DNA of 64,000 bases from contig NZ_BMND01000014.1 in NCBI RefSeq assembly GCF_014646275.1, forward strand, positions 1-64,000. Reading direction: 5' to 3'. This document shows, piece after piece, positions 17,233-27,032 of this stretch. Source of the stretch: Streptomyces kronopolitis. Its GTDB lineage: Bacteria > Actinomycetota > Actinomycetes > Streptomycetales > Streptomycetaceae. Position 1 is the first letter of the stretch. Each line of letters starts with the position of its first letter. Under the pieces are notes generated by a model. It was not told the DNA's origin. It worked only from the letters and a program-made list of their open reading frames with translations, and did not search any database. The translations under genes and the position numbers were made by a program.

Positions 17233-17454
17233 GGTGCGCGGCTCCTCCGTACGGGACGTGCGGTACGGCCGGAACGTCTGTATTCCGGCATTTCCGGTCC
17301 ACCGTGCCTCGCCTTCATGAGAGGGCCATGAGAACGGCCGCCGCACCGCTCCGGGGCAACTTCCGGCCGCGTTCGCCCCTCTTCCACGGCGGGCTGTGGG
17401 CCGCCCCCGATGATCACCGCGCTGCGCGGACGGAAAGGCAGGAGCTGAGGACGG

Positions 17455-18705
17455 GTGCCGGCAATCAGTCAGCGGATGCATTTGGTCCTGCTCAGCGCCT
17501 GGACCGTGCTGTGGTTCGTCCTCGTGGAACCGCACGGCGGGTTCTCCTGGCACTACCTGCACACCGGCGGACAGCTGATCTACCAGGACACCTCGGACCA
17601 CGGCACCGGCGGGCTCAACCTCTACGCGCACCACCCCGAGCTCCAGATGGGCCCGCTCAGCTTTCTGGCCGCCGGGCTGTTCAACCCGTTCCCCGAGGTC
17701 ACCGGCCAGTTTCTGGCCGCCGCCCTGATGTCGCTGCTCGGCCTGGTCATCGTGGTGCTGGCCGGCCGCAGCGCCGCCCACCACTTCCTGGGCACCGGCA
17801 CCAACCACCAGCGGCTGCGGCAGCGCGTGCTGATCGCCGGGCTGGCCTTCATCCCCATGTGGATCGAGGTCGCGGTCCGCTTCGGGCATCTCGACGACGT
17901 CCTCGCGCTGTTCTTCACCACCCTCGCGGTCCGCGCCGTCACCCGCGGCGACGCCGCCCTCACCGGCGTCTTCCTCGCCCTCGCGATGGACTCCAAGCCC
18001 ACCGCCCTCGCCTTCCTCCCGCTGCTGCTCGCGCTGCCGCGGGAGAAGTGGCTGCGGGCCGGGCTGTGGTGCGCGGGCCTGGTCGCCGTCGCCTGGCTGC
18101 CCTTCTTCCTGGGCGACTCGCACTCCTTCGCCGCAGCGCGGTTCGCCATCCCGAACCAGCCGGCGTCCGCCCTGCGCTGGCTGGGCGTCGGCGACCCGAG
18201 GACGCCCGGCTGGGACCGCCCCGCCCAGGCCGCGCTGGGGCTCGCGCTGGGCGCCCTCGCGGTCTGGCGCGGCCGCTGGGCGGCGGTGGTGCTGCTGGGC
18301 GCCAATGCCCGGATCGTGCTCGACCCGAGCGTCTACACGTACTACACGGCGTCCGTGCTGCTGGGCACCCTGCTCTGGGACGTCATCGGCCAGCGCCGGC
18401 TGGTGCCCTGGTGGAGCTGGCTGGGCTTGCTCGTCCTCTACGGCAGCGTCTTCGCCGTTCCCGACGACGCCGCCCGGGGCCTGATCCGGCTGGCCTTCGT
18501 GGCCGTCTCGACGGCGTATGTGCTGCTCTGGCCGGTGCGCGAACGCGGCAGCCGGGGACGGGGGACGGGCCGGGGACGGCGCAGGCCCCCCGCCCGTACG
18601 GACGAGGGGCCTGCGTACAGCGCTCCCGGGGCGGGCCGCCCGGATCCCGGACCGCGGCCGGGCCCGGCGGCTACGCCTGGGGCAGGGCCGCCAGCTGCGC
18701 GGTGA
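17455..18705 (+). CDS. Polytopic membrane protein, possible GT-C/GT87-type glycosyltransferase
   Basis: A 416-residue protein with about nine or ten membrane segments between residues 8 and 355, then a hydrophilic Arg/Gly/Pro-rich tail. The first loop (EPHGGFSWHYLHTGGQLIYQ) carries charged and aromatic residues after the first helix, and VRFGHLDDVLALFF with DSKPTALAFLPLLLALPREKW resembles polyprenol-phosphate-sugar-dependent transferases of the GT-C fold. The acceptor and donor are unknown and the assignment is tentative. The GTG at 17455 is used; an ATG at 17476 is the alternative. The last 35 bases overlap valS tail to tail, and a strong hairpin at 18581-18614 lies inside the coding tail. 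The gene is divergent from the PBP gene, 222 bases apart, which may mean shared control. Confidence 0.75.
   Translation: MPAISQRMHLVLLSAWTVLWFVLVEPHGGFSWHYLHTGGQLIYQDTSDHGTGGLNLYAHHPELQMGPLSFLAAGLFNPFPEVTGQFLAAALMSLLGLVIVVLAGRSAAHHFLGTGTNHQRLRQRVLIAGLAFIPMWIEVAVRFGHLDDVLALFFTTLAVRAVTRGDAALTGVFLALAMDSKPTALAFLPLLLALPREKWLRAGLWCAGLVAVAWLPFFLGDSHSFAAARFAIPNQPASALRWLGVGDPRTPGWDRPAQAALGLALGALAVWRGRWAAVVLLGANARIVLDPSVYTYYTASVLLGTLLWDVIGQRRLVPWWSWLGLLVLYGSVFAVPDDAARGLIRLAFVAVSTAYVLLWPVRERGSRGRGTGRGRRRPPARTDEGPAYSAPGAGRPDPGPRPGPAATPGAGPPAAR
18581..18614. terminator. Terminator of valS, located inside the facing gene
   Basis: A 9-base-pair GCAGGCCCC/GGGGCCTGC stem with a 16-base spacer lies 57 bases after the valS stop on the minus strand, within the last codons of the membrane-protein gene on the plus strand. 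It could stop both transcripts. No U-tract follows, as is common in Streptomyces. Confidence 0.55.
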
Positions 18706-21319
18706 TCCGGACGATGTCCGCCTCCGCGGCCGCCAGCCGGACCCGGATCTTGTCCACGACCTGCTCCGGCGCCTTGGCGAGGAACGCCTCGTTGCCGAGC
18801 TTGCCGGTGGCCTGCGCCTTCTCCTTCTCCGCCGCGGCCAGGTCCTTCGTCAGCCGCTTGCGCTCCGCCTCGACGTCGATCGCGCCGGAGAGGTCCAGGG
18901 CCACCGTCGCGCCCGCGACCGGCAGCGAAGCGGTCGCGCTGAAGCCCTCACCTGCCGGCTGCAGCCGCAGCAGCGAGCGCATCGCGGCCTCGTGCGCGGC
19001 CAGCGCCGTACCGGACAGCTCCAGCCGCGCCGGGACCTTCTGGCCGGGCTGCAGCCCCTGGTCGGAGCGGAAGCGCCGGACCTCGGTGACCACCTGCTGG
19101 ACGGTCTCGATCTCCCGCTCGGCCGCCTCGTCCCGGAAGCCGCCCGGGGCGTCCGCCCCCGCAACGAGCACAGCCTTCGGCCAGTCGGCGATCACGACCG
19201 ACTCACCACCGGTCAGCGTCGTCCACAGGGTCTCGGTGACGAACGGCACGATCGGGTGCAGCAGCCGCAGCGTGACGTCCAGCACCTCGCCCAGCACCCG
19301 GCGCGAGGCCTCTGCGGCCGGGCCGCCCGCCATGAACGTCGTCTTGGACAGCTCGACGTACCAATCGAAGACCTCGTCCCAGGCGAAGTGGAAGAGGGTG
19401 TCCGACAGCTTCGCGAACTGGTAGTCGTCGTAGTACGCGTCGACCTCGGCGACGACCGAGTTCAGCCGGGAGAGGATCCACCGGTCGGTCGCCGACAGCT
19501 GCTCGGCGGGCGGGAGTTCGCCCTCCACCGTCGCGCCGTTCATCAGCGCGAAGCGGGTGGCGTTCCAGATCTTGTTGGCGAAGTTGCGCGAGCCCTGGAC
19601 CCAGTCCTCGCCGATCGGGACGTCGACCCCCGGGTTCGCCCCGCGCGCCAGCGTGAACCGGACGGCGTCCGAGCCGTAGGCGTCCATCCAGTCCAGCGGA
19701 TTGACCGCGTTCCCGAAGGACTTGGACATCTTCTTGCCGAACTGGTCGCGGACCATGCCGTGCAGCGCGATGGTGTGGAACGGCGGGGTGCCGTCCATCG
19801 CGTACAGCCCGAACATCATCATCCGGGCGACCCAGAAGAAGAGGATGTCGTAGCCGGTGACCAGGACGGAGTTCGGGTAGAACTTCTCGACGCTCGGGGT
19901 CTGCTCGGGCCAGCCGAGCGTGGAGAACGGCCACAGCCCGGAGGAGAACCAGGTGTCCAGGACATCGGTGTCCTGCGTCCAGCCCTCGCCGGTGGGCGCC
20001 TCGTCGTCCGGTCCGACGCAGACGACCTCGCCGTTCGGGCCGTACCAGACGGGAATCCGGTGGCCCCACCACAACTGCCGTGAGATGCACCAGTCGTGGA
20101 GGTTGTCGACCCAGCCGAAGTAGCGGGACTCCATCTCCTTGGGGTGGATGGCGACCTTGCCGTCGCGGACCGCGTCACCCGCGGCCTGCGCCAGCGGACC
20201 GACCTTGACCCACCACTGCATGGACAGCCGCGGCTCGATGGTGGTCTTGCAGCGCGAGCAGTGCCCGACGGAGTGGGTGTACGGGCGCTTCTCGGCGACG
20301 ATCCGGCCCTCGGCGCGCAGCGCGCCGACGATCGCGGAGCGGGCCTCGAAGCGGTCCAGGCCCTGGAAGGGGCCGTGCGCCGTGATGACGCCGCGCTCGT
20401 CGAGGACGGCGAGGTTGGGCAGGTCGTGCCGGCGGCCGATCTCGAAGTCGTTGGGGTCGTGGGCCGGGGTGACCTTGACCGCGCCGGTGCCGAACTCCGG
20501 GTCGACGTGCTCGTCGGCGACGACCGGGATCCGGCGGCCGGTCAGCGGCAACTCGATCTCGGTGCCGACGAGATGGGCGTAGCGCCCGTCCTCGGGGTGG
20601 ACCGCGACGGCGGTGTCGCCGAGCATCGTCTCGGCGCGGGTGGTCGCCACGACGATGGAGTTCTCGCCCTCGCCGTAGCGGATGGAGACCAGCTCGCCGT
20701 CGTCGTCCTGGTACTCGACCTCGATGTCCGAGATCGCGGTCAGGCAGCGCGGGCACCAGTTGATGATGCGCTCGGCGCGGTAGATCAACTCGTCGTCGTA
20801 GAGCCGCTTGAAGATCGTCTGGACGGCCTTGGACAGGCCCTCGTCCATCGTGAAGCGCTCGCGCGACCAGGCGACGCCGTCGCCGAGCCGGCGCATCTGG
20901 CCGGAGATCTGACCGCCGGACTCGCCCTTCCACTGCCAGACCCGCTCGACGAAGGCCTCGCGGCCCAGGTCGTGCCGGGAGACGCCCTCCTTGGCGAGCT
21001 CGCGCTCGACGACGTTCTGGGTGGCGATGCCGGCGTGGTCCATGCCCGGCTGCCAGAGCGTCTCGTAGCCCTGCATGCGCTTGCGGCGGGTGAGGGCGTC
21101 GATCAGCGTGTGCTCGAAGGCGTGCCCCAGGTGCAGGGAGCCGGTGACGTTCGGCGGCGGGATGACGATCGTGTACGGCGGCTTGTCGCTCTTCTCGTCC
21201 GCCTCGAAGTAGCCCCGCTCTACCCAGCGCTCGTACAGCGGCCCCTCTACCTCGGCCGGCGTGTACTGAGTCGGCAGTTCGGGGGCGCTGTGGTTGCTCT
21301 GCTGAGTGTTCTCGGTCAC
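18671..21319 (-). CDS. valS: Valyl-tRNA synthetase
   Basis: An 882-residue class I aminoacyl-tRNA synthetase charging tRNA-Val. The ATP-site HIGH equivalent is HLGH in PPPNVTGSLHLGHAFEHT and the KMSKS loop is KKMSKSFGN. The editing CP1 domain is visible as TTRAETMLGDTAVAVHPEDGRY and TPAHDPNDFEIGRRH. The C-terminal 60 residues form the ValRS coiled coil (VEAERKRLTKDLAAAEKEKAQATGKL). The GTG at 21319 (TENTQQSNHSAPELP) is the most likely start; no strong ribosome-binding site is visible, and the upstream open frame to 21436 is not protein-like. No T-box leader was seen. The gene is divergent from the Tyr/Gln-rich membrane protein at 21510. Confidence 0.97.
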   Translation of the reverse strand: MTENTQQSNHSAPELPTQYTPAEVEGPLYERWVERGYFEADEKSDKPPYTIVIPPPNVTGSLHLGHAFEHTLIDALTRRKRMQGYETLWQPGMDHAGIATQNVVERELAKEGVSRHDLGREAFVERVWQWKGESGGQISGQMRRLGDGVAWSRERFTMDEGLSKAVQTIFKRLYDDELIYRAERIINWCPRCLTAISDIEVEYQDDDGELVSIRYGEGENSIVVATTRAETMLGDTAVAVHPEDGRYAHLVGTEIELPLTGRRIPVVADEHVDPEFGTGAVKVTPAHDPNDFEIGRRHDLPNLAVLDERGVITAHGPFQGLDRFEARSAIVGALRAEGRIVAEKRPYTHSVGHCSRCKTTIEPRLSMQWWVKVGPLAQAAGDAVRDGKVAIHPKEMESRYFGWVDNLHDWCISRQLWWGHRIPVWYGPNGEVVCVGPDDEAPTGEGWTQDTDVLDTWFSSGLWPFSTLGWPEQTPSVEKFYPNSVLVTGYDILFFWVARMMMFGLYAMDGTPPFHTIALHGMVRDQFGKKMSKSFGNAVNPLDWMDAYGSDAVRFTLARGANPGVDVPIGEDWVQGSRNFANKIWNATRFALMNGATVEGELPPAEQLSATDRWILSRLNSVVAEVDAYYDDYQFAKLSDTLFHFAWDEVFDWYVELSKTTFMAGGPAAEASRRVLGEVLDVTLRLLHPIVPFVTETLWTTLTGGESVVIADWPKAVLVAGADAPGGFRDEAAEREIETVQQVVTEVRRFRSDQGLQPGQKVPARLELSGTALAAHEAAMRSLLRLQPAGEGFSATASLPVAGATVALDLSGAIDVEAERKRLTKDLAAAEKEKAQATGKLGNEAFLAKAPEQVVDKIRVRLAAAEADIVRITAQLAALPQA

Positions 21320-21433
21320 GACGCACAGTGTACGGGCGCGGATGTCGCGGCTTCGAATCGGTTTCGCCCCCGGGGCCGCGGCTGTCGGCGGCGTCGTACA
21401 GGATGTCCGCAGCGCGCGAACATCGCCGCACGT

Positions 21434-21475
21434 CACACCCAGAACTCCACACCCAGAACTTCACACGCAGAACTC
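21434..21475. repeat. Three tandem 14-bp repeats between valS and the 21510 gene
   Basis: Three consecutive copies of CACACCCAGAACTC-like units occupy 21434-21447, 21448-21461 (last base T) and 21462-21475 (one C to G change). They lie in the 190-base divergent promoter region, 35 bases before the plus-strand start at 21510. Their role is unknown; regularly spaced direct repeats in a promoter are often regulator sites. Confidence 0.8.
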
Positions 21476-21509
21476 AACTGTCTTCAGTTGTCACGAGGGG
21501 AACCGCTCC

Positions 21510-22475
21510 ATGAGCTTCAACCAGCCGCCTCCCGGCCCGTACGGCCAGCAGCCCCCGCAGCCGGGCCCGTACGGCCAGCCGCCGCAGCCGCCGGCCCCGC
21601 AGCCGGGCTACGGCTACCCGCAGCAGGGCGGCCCGGTCCCGGGGCAGCAGGGTTACGGCTACCCGCAGCAGGTTCCCCAGCAGGGCTACGGCTACCCCCA
21701 GCAGGGCTACGGCTACCCCCAGCAGCCCGCCCAGCCCGGATACGGCCAGCAGGCGCCGTACGGCGGCCAGCAGACGCCCTACGGCATGATCCCCCAGGGC
21801 GCCCCGGAGTCCGGCGGCAACGGCAAGAGGATCGGCCTGATCGCCGGCGCCGTCGTGGTGGTCGCGGCCATCGGCATCGGCGCCTACTTCGTCTTCGGCT
21901 CGGGCGGCGACGTGGCCCCCTACACGATTTCCCTCCCGGACAAGCTGCTGAGCGGGGAGTACAGCAAGGCCCTCGGCTCCCCCGCCGGCGCCGTCAAGGA
22001 CGTCTCGAACGACAAGGACGCCAAGGCGATGGGGATCACGGACAGCAAGGCGGTCTCCGGCAAGTACGCCAACGTCGCCAAGCTCCAGCTGAACGTGGGC
22101 GGGGTCTACGGCAAGGTCGCCGACCCCGAGTCGGCCGTGAACCAGGCGTTCGCCAGGCTGGAGGAGGACCAGAACAAGAACTCGGCCGGCCAGGGCTTCA
22201 AGATCGAGACGGTCTCCGGTCCCACCGCGTACTCGCCGAACGGCTTCGACGGCGCGATCATGAAGTGCAAGGAGCAGAAGCTCTCCGCCGCCCAGGGGGG
22301 CGTGAACGTGGCGGTGAACTTCTCGATGTGCATCTGGGGCGACAGCAGCGCCATCGGCACGGTCTCGGTGGTCCCGACCCCCTCGCCCAGCGGGGAGAGC
22401 GGGAAGGCGCCCAGCGCCGAGCAGCTGTCGGAGATGACCGCGAAGGTGCGTACCGAGGTCCGCAAGGAGAAGTGA
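21510..22475 (+). CDS. Membrane protein with a Pro/Gln/Gly/Tyr-rich repeat domain, function unknown
   Basis: A 321-residue protein. Residues 1 to about 105 are low complexity with repeated GYGYPQQ, GYGQQ and PYGQ units. One membrane segment (IGLIAGAVVVVAAIGIGAYFVFG) follows near 110-132, and the remaining 190 residues form an outside domain beginning YTISLPDKLLSGEYSKAL with two Cys (AIMKCKE and FSMCIWG) that could form a disulfide. No known domain was recognised in the outside part. N-in/C-out topology with a disordered intracellular tail is common in Streptomyces membrane proteins. The ATG at 21510 follows GAGGGG at about 10 bases. The gene ends just before a perfect 42-bp palindrome. Confidence 0.85.
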   Translation: MSFNQPPPGPYGQQPPQPGPYGQPPQPPAPQPGYGYPQQGGPVPGQQGYGYPQQVPQQGYGYPQQGYGYPQQPAQPGYGQQAPYGGQQTPYGMIPQGAPESGGNGKRIGLIAGAVVVVAAIGIGAYFVFGSGGDVAPYTISLPDKLLSGEYSKALGSPAGAVKDVSNDKDAKAMGITDSKAVSGKYANVAKLQLNVGGVYGKVADPESAVNQAFARLEEDQNKNSAGQGFKIETVSGPTAYSPNGFDGAIMKCKEQKLSAAQGGVNVAVNFSMCIWGDSSAIGTVSVVPTPSPSGESGKAPSAEQLSEMTAKVRTEVRKEK

Positions 22476-22502
22476 CCGCGGCCCGCACGACGGGGCCGTA
22501 CG

Positions 22503-22544
22503 ACGGGAGCCGCCCGGCAGCAGCTGCTGCCGGGCGGCTCCCGT
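22503..22544. terminator. Perfect 42-bp palindrome, bidirectional terminator
   Basis: Two 21-base arms (22503-22523 and 22524-22544) are exact reverse complements with no spacer, so the RNA hairpin forms with a minimal loop. It lies 27 bases after the plus-strand membrane-protein gene and 18 bases after the clpX stop on the other strand, the expected place for a shared terminator. Confidence 0.85.
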
Positions 22545-22562
22545 GCGGGTGGGGCGGAGCGG

Positions 22563-23846
<1,284 letters not shown>

Positions 23847-23937
23847 GAGGTGCTTCCCCTTCGCCTGGGATCCGTATTGCTCCACGGACCCGGGTGCTTG
23901 CCTATCGACGGTACCTTGCCGGGCCCCCCGTACGGGC

Positions 23938-23987
23938 CCCCCTTGGACCGACTCGGTTTCACTCGATCCCGACCCGGTCCAAGGGGG
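23938..23987 (-). terminator. Hairpin between clpP2 and clpX
   Basis: A perfect 13-base-pair stem (23938-23950 with 23975-23987) around a 24-base loop lies 30 bases after the clpP2 stop. It is well placed to end the clpP1-clpP2 transcript before clpX, which is read in the same direction. Confidence 0.65.
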
Positions 23988-24016
23988 CAACGCTCCGGCT
24001 CACATTGCGAAGATCG

Positions 24017-24694
24017 TCAGCCGATCGACACGGAGGACTTCCGGGTCGAGACGATCTGGTCGACCAGACCGTACGCCAGGGACTCCTCCGCCGTCAGAAT
24101 CTTGTCACGCTCGATATCGTCACGGATCTTCTCGACCGGCGTGGAGGAGTGCTTGGCCAGCAGGTCCTCCAGCTGCGAGCGCATCCGCAGGATCTCGTTG
24201 GCGGCGATCTCCAGGTCGGAGACCTGGCCGCGGCCGGTCTCGCTGTAGGGCTGGTGGATCAGCACCCGGGCGTTCGGCAGCGCCATCCGCTTGCCGGGCG
24301 TGCCGGCGGCGAGCAGCACGGCCGCGGCGGAGGCCGCCTGGCCCATGCAGACCGTCTGGATGTCCGGCTTCACGAACTGCATCGTGTCGTAGATGGCCGT
24401 GAGCGCCGTGAACGAACCGCCGGGGCTGTTGATGTAGATGGAGATGTCCCGGTCCGGGTCCATCGACTCCAGGCACAGCAGCTGGGCCATGACGTCGTTG
24501 GCCGAGGCGTCGTCGATCTGCACGCCGAGGAAGATCACGCGCTCCTCGAACAGCTTCGCGTACGGGTCGTACTCGCGCACGCCCTGCGAGGTGCGCTCGA
24601 CGAAGCGCGGGACGATGTAGCGGGACTCGGCACGCGGGCCGGAAAACTCGGACTCCGCGCCCTGGGAGAGGCCGCTGCCGGGGAAGTTGTTCAT
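24017..24694 (-). CDS. clpP2: ATP-dependent Clp protease proteolytic subunit ClpP2
   Basis: A 225-residue serine peptidase with the Ser in MGQAASAAAVLLAAG, the His in ARVLIHQPYSE and the Asp in RDDIERDKILTAEE. The sequence YINSPGGSFTALTAIYDTMQ carries the oxyanion-hole glycines. The long N-terminus (MNNFPGSGLSQGAESEFSG) before the conserved SRYIVPRFVERTSQG is typical of actinobacterial ClpP2, whose propeptide is cleaved. The ATG at 24694 is used; a GTG at 24706 is also in frame. It forms a mixed tetradecamer with ClpP1, encoded 65 bases upstream on the same strand, and works with ClpX and ClpC. Confidence 0.96.
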   Translation of the reverse strand: MNNFPGSGLSQGAESEFSGPRAESRYIVPRFVERTSQGVREYDPYAKLFEERVIFLGVQIDDASANDVMAQLLCLESMDPDRDISIYINSPGGSFTALTAIYDTMQFVKPDIQTVCMGQAASAAAVLLAAGTPGKRMALPNARVLIHQPYSETGRGQVSDLEIAANEILRMRSQLEDLLAKHSSTPVEKIRDDIERDKILTAEESLAYGLVDQIVSTRKSSVSIG

Positions 24695-24759
24695 CGTGGT
24701 GTTCACCGTCCTGGTGGCGATCAAGTGGGCTGGGGGCTGTGGGGCGAGTGGTACGGGGC

Positions 24760-25374
24760 TCAGGCCCCGGTGCCGCCCCCGCCCGGAACGCCGGCGGCGG
24801 AGGTCATCACATCGTCGATCAGGCCGTATTCCTTGGCCTCGTCGGCGGAGAACCAGCGGTCGCGGTCCGAGTCCTGCGTGATCCGCTCGACGGTCTGGCC
24901 GGTGTGGAAGGCCGTGAGCTCCGCCATCCGCTTCTTGGTGTGCAGCAGCCGCTCGGCGTGGATCTTGATGTCCGACGCGGAACCCGCCAGGCCCGCGGAG
25001 GGCTGGTGGATGAGGATCTCGGCGTTCGGGAGCGCGAAGCGCTTGCCCGGGGTGCCGGCGCTCAGCAGGAACTGGCCCATGGAGGCGGCGAGGCCCATCG
25101 CGATCGTCACCACGTCGTTCTTGATGTACTGCATGGTGTCGTAGATCGCCAAGCCGGCCGAGATCGAGCCGCCCGGGGAGTTGATGTAGAGGAAGATGTC
25201 CTTGTCCGGGTCCGCGGCCAGGAGAAGCAGCTGCGCGGTGATCTTGTTGGCGATGTCGTCGTCGACCGGCTGGCCGAGGAAGATGATCCGCTCGCCGAGC
25301 AGCCGGTTGTAGACCTGGTCGCCGAGGCCACCGAAGGTCGGCTCAGCGGCGGCGGAAGGCATCGGGATCGTCAC
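24760..25374 (-). CDS. clpP1: ATP-dependent Clp protease proteolytic subunit ClpP1
   Basis: A 204-residue serine peptidase with the catalytic Ser in GLAASMGQFLLSAG, His in AEILIHQPSAG and Asp in QDSDRDRWFSADE. NSPGGSISAGLAIYDTMQYI is the oxyanion segment. It starts at a GTG at 25374 with AGGTGG ahead; an ATG at 25362 is possible. It is the first gene of the clpP1-clpP2 pair, and a ClgR-type box lies about 170 bases upstream. Loss of ClpP1 in Streptomyces blocks aerial growth (established for S. lividans and S. coelicolor). Confidence 0.96.
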   Translation of the reverse strand: MTIPMPSAAAEPTFGGLGDQVYNRLLGERIIFLGQPVDDDIANKITAQLLLLAADPDKDIFLYINSPGGSISAGLAIYDTMQYIKNDVVTIAMGLAASMGQFLLSAGTPGKRFALPNAEILIHQPSAGLAGSASDIKIHAERLLHTKKRMAELTAFHTGQTVERITQDSDRDRWFSADEAKEYGLIDDVMTSAAGVPGGGGTGA

Positions 25375-25541
25375 GTGTCCACCTGCTCGTTGTCGGACGG
25401 CTCAGGCCGTCTCAGCGTCGTCTTCTGGGGCGTGGGGAGTGGCGCCGTGTAGGGGTCCGGCGCGGATTCAGCAACTCCCCTGCCCTCGTATCTACGGACC
25501 CTAACGCGCAGGTCGGACAACGCCATCCCGCATCGATATCT

Positions 25542-25555
25542 GTTCGCTGTGAGCG
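25542..25555. promoter_or_regulatory. ClgR-type operator upstream of clpP1
   Basis: GTTCGC-N5-GCG (25542-25547, 25553-25555) matches the box reported for ClgR, the activator of clp and lon genes in Streptomyces. It lies upstream of clpP1, between the clpP1 start and the tig stop. A possible -10 element of the clpP1 promoter (TAGATA, complement of about 25490-25495) lies between box and gene, but the exact promoter is not certain. Confidence 0.7.
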
Positions 25556-25580
25556 CAGGCTCACCGGCCGGTTACGACAT

Positions 25581-25618
25581 ACGGGCCCGAACACGCGGGC
25601 GTGCGTGTTCGGGCCCGT
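25581..25618 (-). terminator. Terminator of tig
   Basis: A perfect 16-base-pair stem (25581-25596 with 25603-25618) and a 6-base loop lies 32 bases after the trigger-factor stop, separating tig from clpP1 on the same strand. Confidence 0.85.
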
Positions 25619-25649
25619 CACAGCCGGTCGGCGCCGCGGCGCCGGAGGC

Positions 25650-27032
25650 TCAGGCCTCGGGCTTCTCGTCGCCCTCGGTCTCGGCAGCCTCGGTGGCCTC
25701 GACCGTCTCGGCGGTCTCGTCCTCGTCGTCGAGGTCGATGACCTCGCCGTTGCTGTCCTTGACCGTGGCGGCCTCGACGACGACCGCGAGGGCCTTGCCG
25801 CGGGCGACCTCACCGACGAGCATCGGCACCTGGCCGCCCTCGACGACGGCCTGGGCGAACTGGTCGGGGGACATGCCGGAGGACTGCGCGCGGCGCATGA
25901 GGTGCTCGGTGAGCTCCTCCTGGCTGACGTTCAGCTTCTCCTTGTTGACCAGCTCGTCGAGGAGGAACTGGGTCTTGATGCCCTTCTCCGCCTGCTCCTT
26001 GGTCTCGGCGTCGAACTCCTCCTCGCTCTTGCCCTGGATCTCCAGGTACTTGGCGAGGTCGAGGCCCATCTGGCCGAGCTGGTGGTTGACCAGGTTGTGC
26101 TTGCGGGTCTGGATCTCGTCCTCGAGCAGCTTCTCGGGCATCGGCACCTCGACGAGCTTGAGCAGCTCGTCCAGGACCTTCTCCTGAGCCTGGGTGGCCT
26201 GGTCGTACTTCTTCATCTGCTCGAGGCGCTTGCGGCTGTCCGCGCGCAGCTCCTCGAGGGTGTCGAACTCACTGGCCAGCTGCGCGAAGTCGTCGTCCAG
26301 CGCGGGCAGTTCACGGGACTTGATCTCGGTGACCTCGACCGTGACCTCGGCCTCCTTGCCCTCGGCGGAACCGCCCTTGAGCTCGGAGGTGAAGGTGGCG
26401 CTGCCGCCGGCCTCGACGCCGGTGACGGCCTCGTCGATGCCGTCGAGCAGCTCACCGGAGCCGACGGTGTAGGTGACGCCCTGGGCGACGCCGTCCTCCA
26501 GGACCTCGCCGTCCACCTTGGCCTCGAGGTTCAGCGTCAGGACGTCGCCGTCCTGGGCCGCGCGCTCGACCGGGCTGGTCGTCGCGAAGCGCTCGCGCAG
26601 CTGCTCGACGGACTTGTCGATGTCCTCGTCCGACACCTCGACGGCGTCGACCTCGACCTCGATGCCGGAGTAGTCCGGGATCTCGACGGCGGGACGGATG
26701 TCGACCTCGGCGGTGAAGGCCAGCAGCTCGCCGTCCTTCAGCTCGGTGATGTCGACCTCGGGCTGGCCGAGGACGTTGAGCTCACCCTCGTTGACCGCTT
26801 CGGTGTAGAACTTCGGGAGCGCGTCGTTGACGGCCTCCTCGAGCACGGCGCCGCGACCGAACCGCTGGTCGATGACGCGGGCCGGGATCTTGCCCTGGCG
26901 GAAGCCCTTCACCGTGACCTGCTGGTTGATCTTCTTGTACGCCGCGTCGAGGCTGGGCTTGAGCTCCTCGAAGGGCACCTCGACAGTGAGCCGAACCCGA
27001 GTCGGGTTCAGGGTCTCCACGGCGCTCTTCAC
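25650..27032 (-). CDS. tig: Trigger factor, ribosome-associated chaperone
   Basis: A 460-residue chaperone and peptidyl-prolyl isomerase that binds nascent chains at the ribosome exit. The ribosome-binding signature is GFRQGKIPARVIDQRFGR near residues 44-61. The FKBP-type domain follows (QDGDVLTLNLEAKVDGEVLEDG), then the helical substrate-binding arms (residues about 250-430) and an acidic tail with DLDDEDE and GDEKPEA. The GTG at 27032 is supported by AAGGAG 9 bases upstream; the longer open frame to 27365 runs through the tRNA-Pro gene and is rejected. tRNA-Pro lies upstream on the same strand. Confidence 0.97.
   Translation of the reverse strand: MKSAVETLNPTRVRLTVEVPFEELKPSLDAAYKKINQQVTVKGFRQGKIPARVIDQRFGRGAVLEEAVNDALPKFYTEAVNEGELNVLGQPEVDITELKDGELLAFTAEVDIRPAVEIPDYSGIEVEVDAVEVSDEDIDKSVEQLRERFATTSPVERAAQDGDVLTLNLEAKVDGEVLEDGVAQGVTYTVGSGELLDGIDEAVTGVEAGGSATFTSELKGGSAEGKEAEVTVEVTEIKSRELPALDDDFAQLASEFDTLEELRADSRKRLEQMKKYDQATQAQEKVLDELLKLVEVPMPEKLLEDEIQTRKHNLVNHQLGQMGLDLAKYLEIQGKSEEEFDAETKEQAEKGIKTQFLLDELVNKEKLNVSQEELTEHLMRRAQSSGMSPDQFAQAVVEGGQVPMLVGEVARGKALAVVVEAATVKDSNGEVIDLDDEDETAETVEATEAAETEGDEKPEA

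Noticed and set aside
21320..21509. T-box leader for valS
   Set aside because: No specifier-like or T-box sequence (such as GGTGG antiterminator) is seen on the minus strand before valS; the three 14-bp repeats do not fold into one.
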